Positions 1 through 8,259 of a DNA stretch of 14,301 nt are shown here, piece after piece. The notes under the pieces are model-generated. The model was not told where the DNA came from, ran no database searches, and saw nothing but the letters and a program-made list of their open reading frames with translations. This stretch comes from Zopfochytrium polystomum (taxonomy: Eukaryota > Chytridiomycota > Chytridiomycetes > Chytridiales > Chytridiaceae), in NCBI GenBank assembly GCA_025765615.1, contig JAIVFJ010000694.1, forward strand, positions 1 to 14,301, written 5' to 3'. The first letter of the stretch is position 1, and every line of letters begins with the position of its first letter. Both the position numbers and the translations under genes were made by a program.

Positions 1-872
1 AACCGCCTCGTCGTCGTCGAACGCTTCGTCCTCGCCAAACGCAGCAGCAAAGCCGTCATCGAAGGCGGACGCGTCGTCGTAGCTCTCAAATCAACCAGAC
101 CCGCTGGGCCATAGTATGGCGCGGCCTCCGCGGGCGCAGCTTCCGCAGGGTACCCTTCTGCAGGTGCAGCTTCGGGGGGGTGCTTCCGCGGGGTTGGCGT
201 CAGCAGGCGTGGCATTGCCAGGAGCTCCTCCAGCGGGGGTGCTTCTGCGGGAGCGTCGCCGGGTGCGCCCCAGGAGCGCCAGCGTCACCAGCTGCACCAG
301 AATATTCAACGACGATTATTTTTTGGTTTATAAATGATCAGCGACTTTACCAAAAAAGTAGCACTGGAGCAGAAGTTTACCTGGTGGAGGACCGCCGCCC
401 ATGCCCTTCTTGCCTCGCTTGCCCTTTCCACGCCTGCCTTTGCCGCCACGCTTCCCTTTCCTCCCTTTCCTTTTTTGCCTCTTCTGCCGTCTAATTTTCG
501 ATTAAGGGAAACATCGAGTGTGTTTGGAATACTGGCACACGAAAGGTGCTCATTATGCAATCGACTTACGTCCTGTGTCAGCCAGACCCAGTTCACGATT
601 GTGAGTTCGGAGGGAGGAAAGTAAGAAAGCAGCGGAGGAAATCGTTAATCCGATCGAGAATGAATAAGGGAATGATAGGTTTTGCGTGCAGGGAAGAAGA
701 TGCAAGAGGTGTGGTGCTTACGTCGCTCGAGCTCGACCACTCCAGCGTGGTCAGCCGAGATCAGGCTATTGGAGACGAGTTCGAGGTCGGTGTTGGCCGG
801 TAGCGGCGCGGCTGCAACCAAAGACGCGACGGTGGCAGCGAGGAAGGCGACGAGGAGGCTGAGGGATCGCAT
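1..872 (-). pseudogene. Broken third paralogue of the secreted polycation-polyanion family (3' end beyond window)
   Basis: Exon 1 is 872-722 and encodes a signal peptide starting MRSLSLLVAFLAATVASLVA, 50 codons plus 1 nt, ending at donor GTAAGC. Exon 2 is 490-381 (acceptor TTAG, donor GTAAAC) and encodes a Lys/Arg/Gly-rich block. It is 110 nt long, whereas its siblings are 108 and 90 nt, so the frame is lost inside it. Exon 3 is recognisable from about 291 to the left edge: it has GYPAEAAP-like and APYYGPAGLVD-like segments and then an acidic tail, but in several frames, with a TGA at 91-93 in one of them. Aligned with the intact copy, the exon 3 acceptor TTCAG has become TTCTG. A cryptic GTGCAG 6 nt further on could serve. 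I infer a decaying duplicate. Most breaks sit in or beside homopolymers, so some could be assembly errors. Confidence 0.75.
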
Positions 873-932
873 TGCTTGTGGAAAGATGATCCGAAGGCAG
901 AAGTTTGTTGGTTGCGAGACTGAATCTGTGGG

Positions 933-942
933 AAGGTCTATG
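933..942 (-). promoter_or_regulatory. Shared upstream motif CATAGACCTT (left copy)
   Basis: CATAGACCTT reads on the minus strand about 60 bp before the ATG at 872, inside a longer similar stretch (CTTTTAAG..CACATAGACCTTCCCACA). The same decamer lies before the middle paralogue. It could be a promoter element or simply leftover similarity from duplication. Confidence 0.35.
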
Positions 943-1571
943 TGAAGCTTAAAAGTTTCGAGGCGAAGCACATGGGCTGAGCACACGAGGAATGCAGTTT
1001 GCGTTGCGTTTCCTTTTCGAGTGAATCCCGGAATATGCCGCTTGATTCCCTTGTCTTCGTCTTCCCTCGCATAACTGGCTCAAGCTGGCGATGCAAGTGC
1101 ATGATCCCACACTTCGGATCTTTTCTAACACTAGAGAGTTTCCGCCACCTCCAGTTTGCGACTTTTTCCTCCAAAATTTCTTCCTTCGTCACTGGATTAT
1201 TTCCATGGAGCGTGGGAGAGACTGTCGCGAGGGCTGGCGGCGGTGCGCGTTGTTTTTTCTTTCGTTTTTGTAATAATTTGTAACTGGACGTGGCTTCCAG
1301 TGACGGTTGGCTCACTGGAAATTTTCACCACCATACTTCCTTGTGAGTGTGGCGGAAACAGCCTACTTTCTGCTTTGCACCTCTCATGTTGTCCTCCAGC
1401 CATTGACATGCAGCAAAATACTGCAACAGATTCGTGCACATTTATAAAGAGAAGTTGAAAAACAAAATGATGACAGAAACCAAAAATAAAAGGAACAAGT
1501 AGGATCCTCCTGAAGGTGAACTGACCGTCCCGCAGGAGTTCAACATAAGACGCAACGGCGCATCCAGTGAA
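943..1571. other. Intergenic spacer between left and middle paralogues
   Basis: I see no convincing gene here. The stretch should hold the distal promoter of the left copy and the 3' UTR of the middle copy. A minus-strand TATAAA-like string is at about 1442-1447, but it is more than 500 bp from the left copy's ATG and is not assigned. The open frames present have no family signature or codon bias. Confidence 0.5.
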
Positions 1572-2949
1572 TTACTCGTCGTCTTCATAGACCTCTTCCG
1601 GATCGGCAGCCTCTTCGTCCTCAAGCTCTTCCTCATCTCCTGCTTCATCCTCATTAATTTGCTCCCCGTTGAGCTCCTCCTCCTCGACGACCTCTTCTTT
1701 CTCGAGCTCTTCCTCCTCGAGCTCCTCCTCATCAACTGCTTCTTCGTCGTCGAACAGCTCTTCTTCGACAGCGTCGTCGTCGTCGACCGCCTCCTCCTCG
1801 TCAAACGCCGCAGCAAAGTCGTCGTCGTAGGCAGCCTCGTCGTCGTAGCCCTCGTAGTCAACCAGACCGGCTTGGCCATAGTACGGCGCGGCTTCCGCAG
1901 GGTACCCTCTCGCCGGGTACCGTCTCGCAGCGTATCCCATCGCAGGATGCCCTCTCGAAGGGTACCCTTCCGCCGGGTACCGATTCGCACCGTACGCTTC
2001 CGCAGAGAACCCTGCCGCAGGGTTCCTCTCCGCGGGGTACCTTTCAGCAGCGTACATTTCCGCAGGGTTCCCAACCGCAGGGTTCCCAAACGAACGGTTC
2101 CCAAACACAGTGTTCCCTGCCGCACCGTACCCTCCAGCAGGAGCAGCGTCGGCCATGGCCATGGGGGCTTCTGCGGAGGTCGGCCCAGCCGCGTTGCCGT
2201 CGCCAGGCATTCCTGGGGCTCCTCCCGCAGGAGCGCCGCCAGGAGCGCCGCCTGGATCGCCGCCAGGAGCGCCGCCGGGATCGCCGCCAGGAGCACCGGC
2301 GGGAGCGCCGCCGGGGTCGCCGCCTGCAGGAGGTGCGTCTGCGGGAGCGTCGCCGGGAGCCCCACCAGCATCACCAGCTCCACCTGAACATGGACCAAGG
2401 ATTTGGTGGGAAGTTGTGTGATCAGCGGGTTTGGCGTTGTAGCGTTGGGCCTGAAAGAGATAAATACCTTGGGGAGCACCGCCGCCCTTTCCTTTCTTGC
2501 CACGCTTACCCTTTCCGCGCTTGCCTTTGCGACCCTTCCCTTTCTTGCCTTTTCCTCTTTTGCCTCCTTTGTTGTCTGTTTTTTTAAGAAAGGGAAGTGC
2601 GACGGGGGTGGTGTTAGAGATGATGGCACCCGAAGCCCGCTCACCACGTTCCAGACTTACGTTACGTGACAGCCCCAAGTTCACAATCGAGAGGTGAGGA
2701 GGGAATGTTGAGGAAACATCGTTTTTCCGATGGTGCGGTCAGTTGTTTGTGGGGATCGAGATGGAGATTAGAAAAGCAAGAATTGTGGTGCGTACGGCGC
2801 TCAAGCTGGACGACGGCGGCATGGTCAGCCGAGATCAAGCTGCTGGCGCCAGCGAGCGTGAGATCGCCCGTGACTGTGAGCGGTGCGGCATCCACCACAG
2901 ACGCAGCTGCGGCAATGAACGCGGCGACCAGGAGGGTGAGAGGACGCAT
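1572..2949 (-). CDS. Secreted polycation-polyanion repeat protein, 357 aa, three exons (middle copy)
   Basis: Spliced model: exon 1 2949-2796, exon 2 2575-2468, exon 3 2383-1572. Introns are 220 and 84 bp (donors GTACGC and GTATTT, acceptors ACAG and TCAG), both in phase 1, and the 1074-nt CDS is fully open. Residues 1 to about 22 are a signal peptide (MRPLTLLVAAFIAAAASVVD). About residues 52-87 are a Lys/Arg/Gly block (KRGKGKKGKGRKGKRGKGKR). Next come GGAP/GGDP repeats, then 16 pentapeptides of GYPAE/RYPAE type, then a tail starting GLVDYEGYDDE that is mostly Asp/Glu and ends EDDE with TAA. I do not recognise the family. Secretion follows from the signal peptide. Disorder and extracellular charge-driven assembly or adhesion are inference. 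The start is the ATG shared in position with the paralogues; frame-open sequence upstream is not conserved. Confidence 0.8.
1893..2132 (-). repeat. 16 x 15-bp tandem repeat encoding Tyr-Pro pentapeptides
   Basis: Exactly 240 nt of exon 3 read as sixteen 5-residue units. Examples are GNPAV, GNPAE, RYPAE, GYPSR, GYAAR and GYPAE; the consensus is [G/R]-[Y/N]-P-A-[E/R]. Many units carry GGTACC at DNA level. The short sibling at 3537 lacks this array, so it is a copy-specific expansion. The broken left copy retains a trace (GYPAEAAP). Confidence 0.85.
2203..2383 (-). repeat. GGAP/GGDP-coding repeat in exon 3
   Basis: The start of exon 3 encodes runs such as GGDPGGAP and GGAPAGGAP, with a DNA period of about 12-24 nt. 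It forms a flexible Gly/Pro hinge between the basic and the Tyr-rich blocks. This is low-complexity coding sequence, not a separate element. Confidence 0.7.
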
Positions 2950-2992
2950 GACTAGCGGCAAAACGAGCAGTGGCGAATGCTGTTGTGTTGGA

Positions 2993-3002
2993 AAGGTCTA
3001 TG
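2993..3002 (-). promoter_or_regulatory. Shared upstream motif CATAGACCTT (middle copy)
   Basis: The same decamer as upstream of the left copy, here about 45-53 bp before the ATG at 2949 and again followed by C/A-rich sequence ending in ACA. The right-hand copy lacks it and has a TATA box instead. Confidence 0.35.
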
Positions 3003-3536
3003 TTGGTTCAAAAGGGCATCAAGCGAATCGGTGCGCGGAAATGTCGGAGGGGCGGAGCACACACCTGGCTGAGCTAATTTCCAAAAAGGGAAGCCGCAGA
3101 CACTCGGAAAGCAGTAAATTGTTTTTTCTTTCCTTTTTGGGCTCTTTCCAAATTCCTCTCAAGCGTGCGAGAATCATCCGCATTGTTCAATCACGTGTTT
3201 TCCCTTGTCACATGCCACAATACACGTTCACTCCTTCCCGTGCGGCGCACTGCCACACAGGGTAGCAGCAAACAAAGACAGCGCAAAAACATAGTCGTTA
3301 CTTCGCTAGTGTTTTGTGGTTCGTGTTTTGTAAATGTTTGTTCCAAGCTCTTTGACCGCAGCTGCTGTTTGCTGTTGAACGGTGTAACTCAACCTGCCCG
3401 CAACGCTTCCCCATCCACTTGCTTCGGGCTGGAAGAAAACCCCACAACTTGCCCTTATATACAATGGAGTGGCAAACGCAACAAAGTAAAAAACGAAAAA
3501 AGTACAAGAAACTCGTAGAATCCACCATCAAGCGAC
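3003..3536. other. Intergenic spacer between middle and right paralogues
   Basis: I see no supported gene. It should hold the upstream promoter of the middle copy and the 3' UTR of the right copy. Open frames here are short and have no recognisable motif. Confidence 0.5.
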
Positions 3537-4378
3537 TTATTCGTCGTCGTAAATCTCCTCCTCATCAAGAGCCTCCTCTTCCTCGAGCTCCTCCTCATCG
3601 ACGGCCTCTTCGAGCTCTTCATCCTCCAGTTCCTCCTCGTCAACGGCCTCCTCGTCGTCAAACAGTTCGCCTTCGACAACGTCGTCGTCGTCAAACGCCT
3701 CCTCCTCGTCAAACGCCGCAGCGATTTCGTCGTCGTAGGCGGCCTCGTCATCGTAGCCTTCGAAGTCAACCAGACCCTCGGCAGGTGCTTCGGCAGGGGC
3801 GGCTTCGGCTGGGGGCGCTTCGGCGGCAGCTGTCAAGTCGATTGTGCCATTGTTCATCGTTTCGGGCGATTAGAGGCCTTTCTTCCCGCAATAACGAGGG
3901 GCTGGAGAAGCGGAGAAAGGGGTGGCTCTCATACCTGGGGGAGGACCACCTCCCATGCCCTTGCCTTTCTTGCCTTTGCCCTTGCCGTGCTTGCCTTTAC
4001 CTTTTTTCCCCTTTTTGCCTTTGTCTGTGAGATTGACATTTAAAGGTGCGAGAGAGATATCAGAACCTGAGTTCGCTACAAATTTGCTCGCAATTCAGCA
4101 CACTTACGGCCTTCACCAACCGAACACAACACCACGTCCGCAAGGGAAAGAAAGATAGGCATGCGATCAGCTGTTCTGGACGATCGAGCAAAATTGTGCA
4201 CAGGAAAGTGGGGCTAGCACGTACGGCGCTCGAGCTGGACGACGGCAGCAGTGTTGGCGGATGTCAAGCTGGTTGAGCCGACGAGCGCGAGATCGGCGGT
4301 GGGCGGGAGCGGTGCGGCTGCAACCATGGAGGCGGCGGCGGTAATAAGGGCGGCGACTAGGAGAGTCAGAGAACGCAT
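3537..4378 (-). CDS. Secreted polycation-polyanion protein, 178 aa, three exons (right copy)
   Basis: Spliced model: exon 1 4378-4225, exon 2 4024-3935, exon 3 3829-3537, total 537 nt, open to TAA. Introns are 200 and 105 bp (donors GTACGT and GTATGA, acceptors ACAG), both phase 1, matching the sibling at 1572-2949. The signal peptide (MRSLTLLVAALITAAASMVA) is followed by a short linker ending VVQLER. Then come about 23 residues of alternating Lys and Gly (KGKKGKKGKGKHGKGKGKKG), a short Ala/Pro/Glu hinge, and an approximately 80-residue tail from GLVDFEGYDD that is rich in Asp/Glu with no Lys or Arg. This is the minimal form of the family. The function is unknown: candidates are an adhesive or wall protein, or a precursor whose acidic half neutralises a cationic peptide. 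Confidence 0.82.
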
Positions 4379-4445
4379 TGTTGATGGCAATATGGTGGTT
4401 TGGACGATAAAGCGGGTCTGCTTCGCATGATAGTTTGCATGAAAG

Positions 4446-4453
4446 TATTTATA
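4446..4453 (-). promoter_or_regulatory. TATA box of the right-hand secreted protein gene
   Basis: TATAAATA on the minus strand, 68-75 bp before the ATG at 4378. The position suits a core promoter. It also argues that the long open frame running in from further upstream is untranslated. Confidence 0.5.
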
Positions 4454-4859
4454 GTGAGGGAGGAACGGGGTGGGGGCAGACAGAAAGGGAAAGGAGGCTG
4501 AGTACACTCTTGGTGGGCTGAGTGGAGTAAAAAAAAGGCAGTGCAGTAAGCATCCATCGTTCCCGCAGTCCTCCGCTATCTCTGCCGAGCGGAAGCGGCA
4601 TTCGCCAATTTGAAGAGGCAATTGGAGAGCAAGGCGAAGTGCCCGCGGCCCAGCCCTGGCCGCAAAGTTGAAATCATGCAGCGTCAGGAGACAACACACC
4701 AAAGAAGCCTGGGTGGCCAAGCCCGTCCATTGCAAAATCGCCCGTCCCACGCAATCGCTGGATTGGCCCACAATCCCAATCCATTTTTTAAAACTCTGAT
4801 TTGCAGTTTAAACTTGATACTATCTTCACATCATGCTTCTGCCGTTTCGTGAGGCCCAA
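4454..4859. other. Intergenic, upstream of the secreted gene array
   Basis: No supported gene. The minus-strand frame continuing upstream from the signal peptide lacks family similarity and crosses the TATA box, so I treat it as non-coding. Confidence 0.45.
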
Positions 4860-5290
4860 CGTCTTGCAAGATATTCCTAAACGCCTCTCGTGGACCAGCG
4901 GTGCTCCGTGTGTTCCCACCACTTGAGAACTTCGACTAACTTGCAGTCGATTTGAAGGCCGCTGTCCAACCACCATCACTGCAAGCTTTCGGTTTCATTC
5001 CAGGTGGTGACGCCGGAGATCTGCACTGAGGTCGTACCCACTTTCCAGCCACCATTGAAGCGCATTGATGTAGCCGTTCCTGTCGGCGTTGATCCATCGT
5101 GGTACTTGAATTCGGGGCCGCTGTCCTTCCACCACTCCAGAACTATGTCTTCGTCGCATCGCAAACTGCTTCCTCACCGTACTTCAGGGGCAGCCCGCTG
5201 TTCTTCCACCACTGCATTACAGGGACGTGGCCAAAGCGGCTTGCTGCATCGTTCGCCTCGTGATAAAACTCGAGTTCACTATTCTTGACT
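4860..5290 (-). pseudogene. Decayed ankyrin-like 'WWKNSGL' repeat gene
   Basis: Read across frames on the minus strand, this stretch shows five Trp-Trp landmarks starting at about 5211, 5134, 5054, 4975 and 4921 (spacings 77, 80, 79 and 54 nt), close to a 26-residue repeat. Recognisable pieces are DAASRFGHVPVMQWWKNSG with LPLKYGEEAV, then IVLEWWKDSGPEFKY, then RNGYINALQWWLESGYDL, then WWLDSGL. The frame changes between nearly every unit, and stops (for example TAG after DATKT) interrupt it. The repeat resembles degenerate ankyrin repeats in large fungal families. No start codon or complete copy is present, so it is a fragment. Its right end overlaps the 5' flank of the F-box/ankyrin gene on the other strand. 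Confidence 0.75.
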
Positions 5291-5391
5291 CCAAGGTTGG
5301 GAGTCGCCGGGACAACCCATGTCTATGTCTGGTGCGCAGTCATGGACCAATTCAAAGACAAAGGGATAATAATATTCAATCTCGCTTGATC

Positions 5392-7338
5392 ATGGCGGAG
5401 GACGACCAGCCGCAACTACTGCTTCGGCTCCCGTTCGAGTTGCTAATGAGAGTGCTGCTGCTCGGCATCAACGGCAGCGGCGGTGATATAGAGACGACTT
5501 TCCGGCACGATTCTCGACGGCGTAGCCGGCAACGGCCCGGCGCGCGGGCCGGCGCCCGTCAACCTCGTCGCACTACGGTGCGGCTCGACCACCGCAGCGC
5601 CCAGTTTTGGAGCGCAATCCAAAGCCAAGAACACCTCGCCGCCGTCCAAGCCGTCCGCGATCTCGTCGGGATGTCCCGGGTGTGCCGCGCACTTGCCAGT
5701 CTCACTTTCTCTCGTTCGTCTCAAGGGCTGGTGTTGTGGCGTGCCGCCTTTGTTGCCCTTCGCCGGCCCCTTGTTAGGAAACTGTCCCACAACGACCCTG
5801 CTGCAAAGGAAATCACGGACCGCGGCCTCATTCAGTTCCTTCTCACCCACGCCGCCATCGCAAACACCCCGGGACTGGGACTGGTCTCGCACCTTGATTC
5901 GTCTGGCCAAGGGGATACCACCGACGCCTCCCGATCGGCTGCCGCCGCCGCGATGCTAGTCCTGGGTTGCTGGCTCCGCGCGAATCCCTCCAGCTTCGAC
6001 GTCAAAAAGGACCTCCTCGTCCACGCCCTCGCCATCGGATTCCGTCCCGCCTCGCGCCTCATTGTCGGCCCGCAAGGAAGAACCGCGTTGACCTTCCGTT
6101 ACGCTCCCGGGACGCCGCGGACGTGGCAGGGGAAGTTTGTCCGTCGCGAGCGCTGTGTGCATTCGCGAGGCCGCGCAGGGATGACCCTGCTGCAGGCCGT
6201 CATCTTGAAGGGCGCGCAACTGGCCCCCGTCCCTGAGCCCTTGCCGCCAAATACCTCTTTTAACGATGAAACCTGGTCCTCCTCGAATTCCTCGTCCGCA
6301 TGGGAGTACGTGGTCGCCGACGCCATCACTTTTGTCCTCGAGGCAGATCAACGGTCGGCGGCGGCGATCGTGAATGAGCGTAGCTGCGGAGGTAAGACGG
6401 CCCTCGACATCGCGTATGAGATTTTCGCGTACTGGCAACGATCAGGCCCGTGGTCGAGCAGTTATTTTGGCGCACCTGGGAGCGGAAAGCAGAAAGGGCT
6501 TGCTCTCTATCGAGCACGTGTTCTTGAGCGTGCCATTCAGGCTCTGCAACGCTACGGCGGACGCTGCGCAGTAGAGGGTCGCGATCTACTGATGTGCGTG
6601 CGGAGTCTTGATGTGGAGAGGACGAGGAAGGAGCTGTCAGCAGCAGAGCTGTCAGAAGCAGACACGCCCAATGGAGTAATTGCAAAGAATGGAATCTTTT
6701 CGGCGAGGAACTTTCGCGGGCTCACTGCGCTTCCCCTGGCCGTCGAGCAGGTATTTATCGACCCGCCGCAAGTGGTTACTCTGCGAAACGACGACGAAGG
6801 GGAAGGCGAGGAGCAGCCAGAGGACGTGATCCGTGCCGACGACCAGGGCCTTCCGAGTTCGTGGCCGGAGGATTTCCCACTAGCCCACTTGTACTCTGCC
6901 TCGAGTTACCCATTCCCAGATGACCGACGCCCCGACGCGATCATCCTGGACATGCTGCTTGACGCCGGTGCAAGCGCCGACAGCCTCGCCGAGCTCTTCA
7001 CGAACGACAGTGGATGGTGGAACAGGCTTCTCACGCATTCGTACTGCGACTGGGCCGCCGTTCACATGCAGCGCCTCCTATGCGCGCTCGACAGTGTGTT
7101 TGCGATGCTGGACGACAAGCACCAAGAACGATGTCTCGCATCGCAGGCGCTCGCCGCGGCCATCGTGGAACGAGCCCGCAGTGTACGTGGGGACTTCAAT
7201 CTCAGCTATGTGCCCTGTATTGAGGAGCTGCTGATGCGGTTTGGTGTTTTGGAGCTCGGACGGAGAAGACGCTCGTCGCCGCGTTCAGCGGTGGATGCCT
7301 CGGATGGTGAAAGGGGTCGGCAACCGCTGAGGAGCTAA
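5392..7338 (+). CDS. F-box and ankyrin-like repeat protein, 648 aa, single exon
   Basis: The ATG at 5392 has a strong start context (A at -3, G at +4) and is the first in-frame ATG. The frame is open upstream only from a GTG and overlaps the antisense pseudogene. Residues about 8-25 (LLLRLPFELLMRVLLLG) followed later by VGMSRVCRALASL and VLWRAAF look like an F-box. Ankyrin-like pieces follow: GMTLLQAVILKG at about 263, GKTALDIAYEIFA at about 334, GLTALPLAVEQ at about 443, and AIILDMLLDAGASAD at about 516. Codon use is GC-rich at third positions. F-box proteins usually recruit targets to SCF ubiquitin ligases, with the repeats binding the target, so that role is inferred by family only. The repeats are diverged, so the ankyrin call is less certain than the coding call. 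It may belong to the same ankyrin superfamily as the neighbouring relic. Confidence 0.7.
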   Translation: MAEDDQPQLLLRLPFELLMRVLLLGINGSGGDIETTFRHDSRRRSRQRPGARAGARQPRRTTVRLDHRSAQFWSAIQSQEHLAAVQAVRDLVGMSRVCRALASLTFSRSSQGLVLWRAAFVALRRPLVRKLSHNDPAAKEITDRGLIQFLLTHAAIANTPGLGLVSHLDSSGQGDTTDASRSAAAAAMLVLGCWLRANPSSFDVKKDLLVHALAIGFRPASRLIVGPQGRTALTFRYAPGTPRTWQGKFVRRERCVHSRGRAGMTLLQAVILKGAQLAPVPEPLPPNTSFNDETWSSSNSSSAWEYVVADAITFVLEADQRSAAAIVNERSCGGKTALDIAYEIFAYWQRSGPWSSSYFGAPGSGKQKGLALYRARVLERAIQALQRYGGRCAVEGRDLLMCVRSLDVERTRKELSAAELSEADTPNGVIAKNGIFSARNFRGLTALPLAVEQVFIDPPQVVTLRNDDEGEGEEQPEDVIRADDQGLPSSWPEDFPLAHLYSASSYPFPDDRRPDAIILDMLLDAGASADSLAELFTNDSGWWNRLLTHSYCDWAAVHMQRLLCALDSVFAMLDDKHQERCLASQALAAAIVERARSVRGDFNLSYVPCIEELLMRFGVLELGRRRRSSPRSAVDASDGERGRQPLRS

Positions 7339-7598
7339 GGCAGTGCTTCTTCTTGAATTGAGCAGCAGTTTTTGTGCGCAACGACGCATATTTGTGAGGT
7401 TCATTGGAGCAAGCTTTCATTTGCAATATGCACGGCATGTAACTGACCGTTGAACAACTCCAGGAAGAATTGCCGGACATCTCGAATCGGGGACCTCTCT
7501 TTTTTGTCCGTATTGATACTCATTAGATCACTCTTTCTTTCTCTCTTATTGAATAACATGGGCACCAAATGTCTCCCAACGAAAGTTTCGCACGGCCA

Positions 7599-8179
7599 TC
7601 AACACGGCCCACGCACTTTCCCGCTCCTCTGCCTCGCCGCGGCCACCGCCACCACTGCACCCTCTCTCGCCACAACCGCAAGACGCTTGCCGCCGCCCCC
7701 GCCGTACCGTACCACAATCCGGTGCTCAACTTGGGCCGGCTCGCCATTCTCATCAGGCGCTTTCGCGGTCGCAGACTCCCTGCTCCCCACGGGCGTCTCA
7801 GCGACGTGCCGCCGCGCACACGGGCACCGGTACCACAGCCGCTGCGCGGTAAGGTCGATCCTGAACGCAGCAGTCTCCGCGGGCGTCCCGGCGGACCCGG
7901 TGGCGTCGGCGTCGAGCGGGTCGCGCGGGACGGAGCCGACGTGGACTTGCAGGTTGGCGAATTCCGGGAAGTGGAGGCGCGGGAGGTAGATTTCGACGTC
8001 CCGCGGGCACGCGCCAAGCGCGACGGCGTGGACAGCGGCGGCAGGGGTGGATGCGACGTGACCCCAGCCAAACGAGAAAGGTATCCCCTCGCTGACGGAG
8101 GGGCTGTTGTTGTTTTCGATAAGAAGGTTGCGCAGGTGCCCGACAGAGGGAGCTGTCTGGCTGTTGTCTTTGGAATCTG
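7599..8179 (-). CDS. Unrecognised protein, 3' exon (5' part unresolved)
   Basis: A 581-nt stretch with strong third-position G/C preference reads about 193 codons to TGA at 7599-7601. It includes SEGIPFSFGWGHVAS, EIYLPRLHFPEFANLQVHV, RIDLTAQRLWYRCPCARRH and a basic C-terminus. Just before it, a branch-point-like CTAAC and acceptor TTCAG (8180) fit a 3' splice site, so I take it as a terminal exon. The open frame continues to about 8309 but has no ATG, and its base composition falls sharply upstream of about 8100. Either the first exon lies further upstream, or the gene lost its 5' end to the AT-richer, transposon-related DNA beside it. The GTGCGT near the 3' end could also be a donor, leaving the C-terminus uncertain. 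I do not recognise the family. A Cys-x-Cys near the middle is the only notable pattern. Confidence 0.5.
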
Positions 8180-8259
8180 CTGAAGTGGCTTGGTTAGATA
8201 CTTGTGGAGCGACGAATGTTATAAAGGACAGCGGTGCATTGCTTTTTATCACTGATTCG

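Noticed and set aside
1659..2387. Plus-strand 242-codon open frame
   Set aside because: Antisense shadow of the acidic and pentapeptide repeats, with no independent support.
1442..2647. A 401-codon minus-strand open frame
   Set aside because: It is an out-of-frame reading of the middle paralogue's repeats (Thr/Leu/Arg low complexity). The splice-consistent frame gives the signal peptide family structure.
2796..4225. A Kex2-type LERR site after the signal peptide
   Set aside because: The second Arg is read from the intron. After splicing, both intact copies read LER-His, so the dibasic site does not exist there.
4214..4771. Extension of the right paralogue upstream of the signal peptide
   Set aside because: It crosses the TATA box and is not shared with the other copies; the conserved start is at 4378.
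5227..5391. N-terminal extension of the F-box protein from a GTG
   Set aside because: There is no ATG before 5392, the stretch overlaps the antisense ankyrin relic, and the ATG at 5392 has a strong start context.
7523..8071. Alternative minus-strand frame of 182 codons
   Set aside because: It is Ser/Arg/Pro-rich shadow coding. The third-position GC bias fits the 7599-8179 frame instead.
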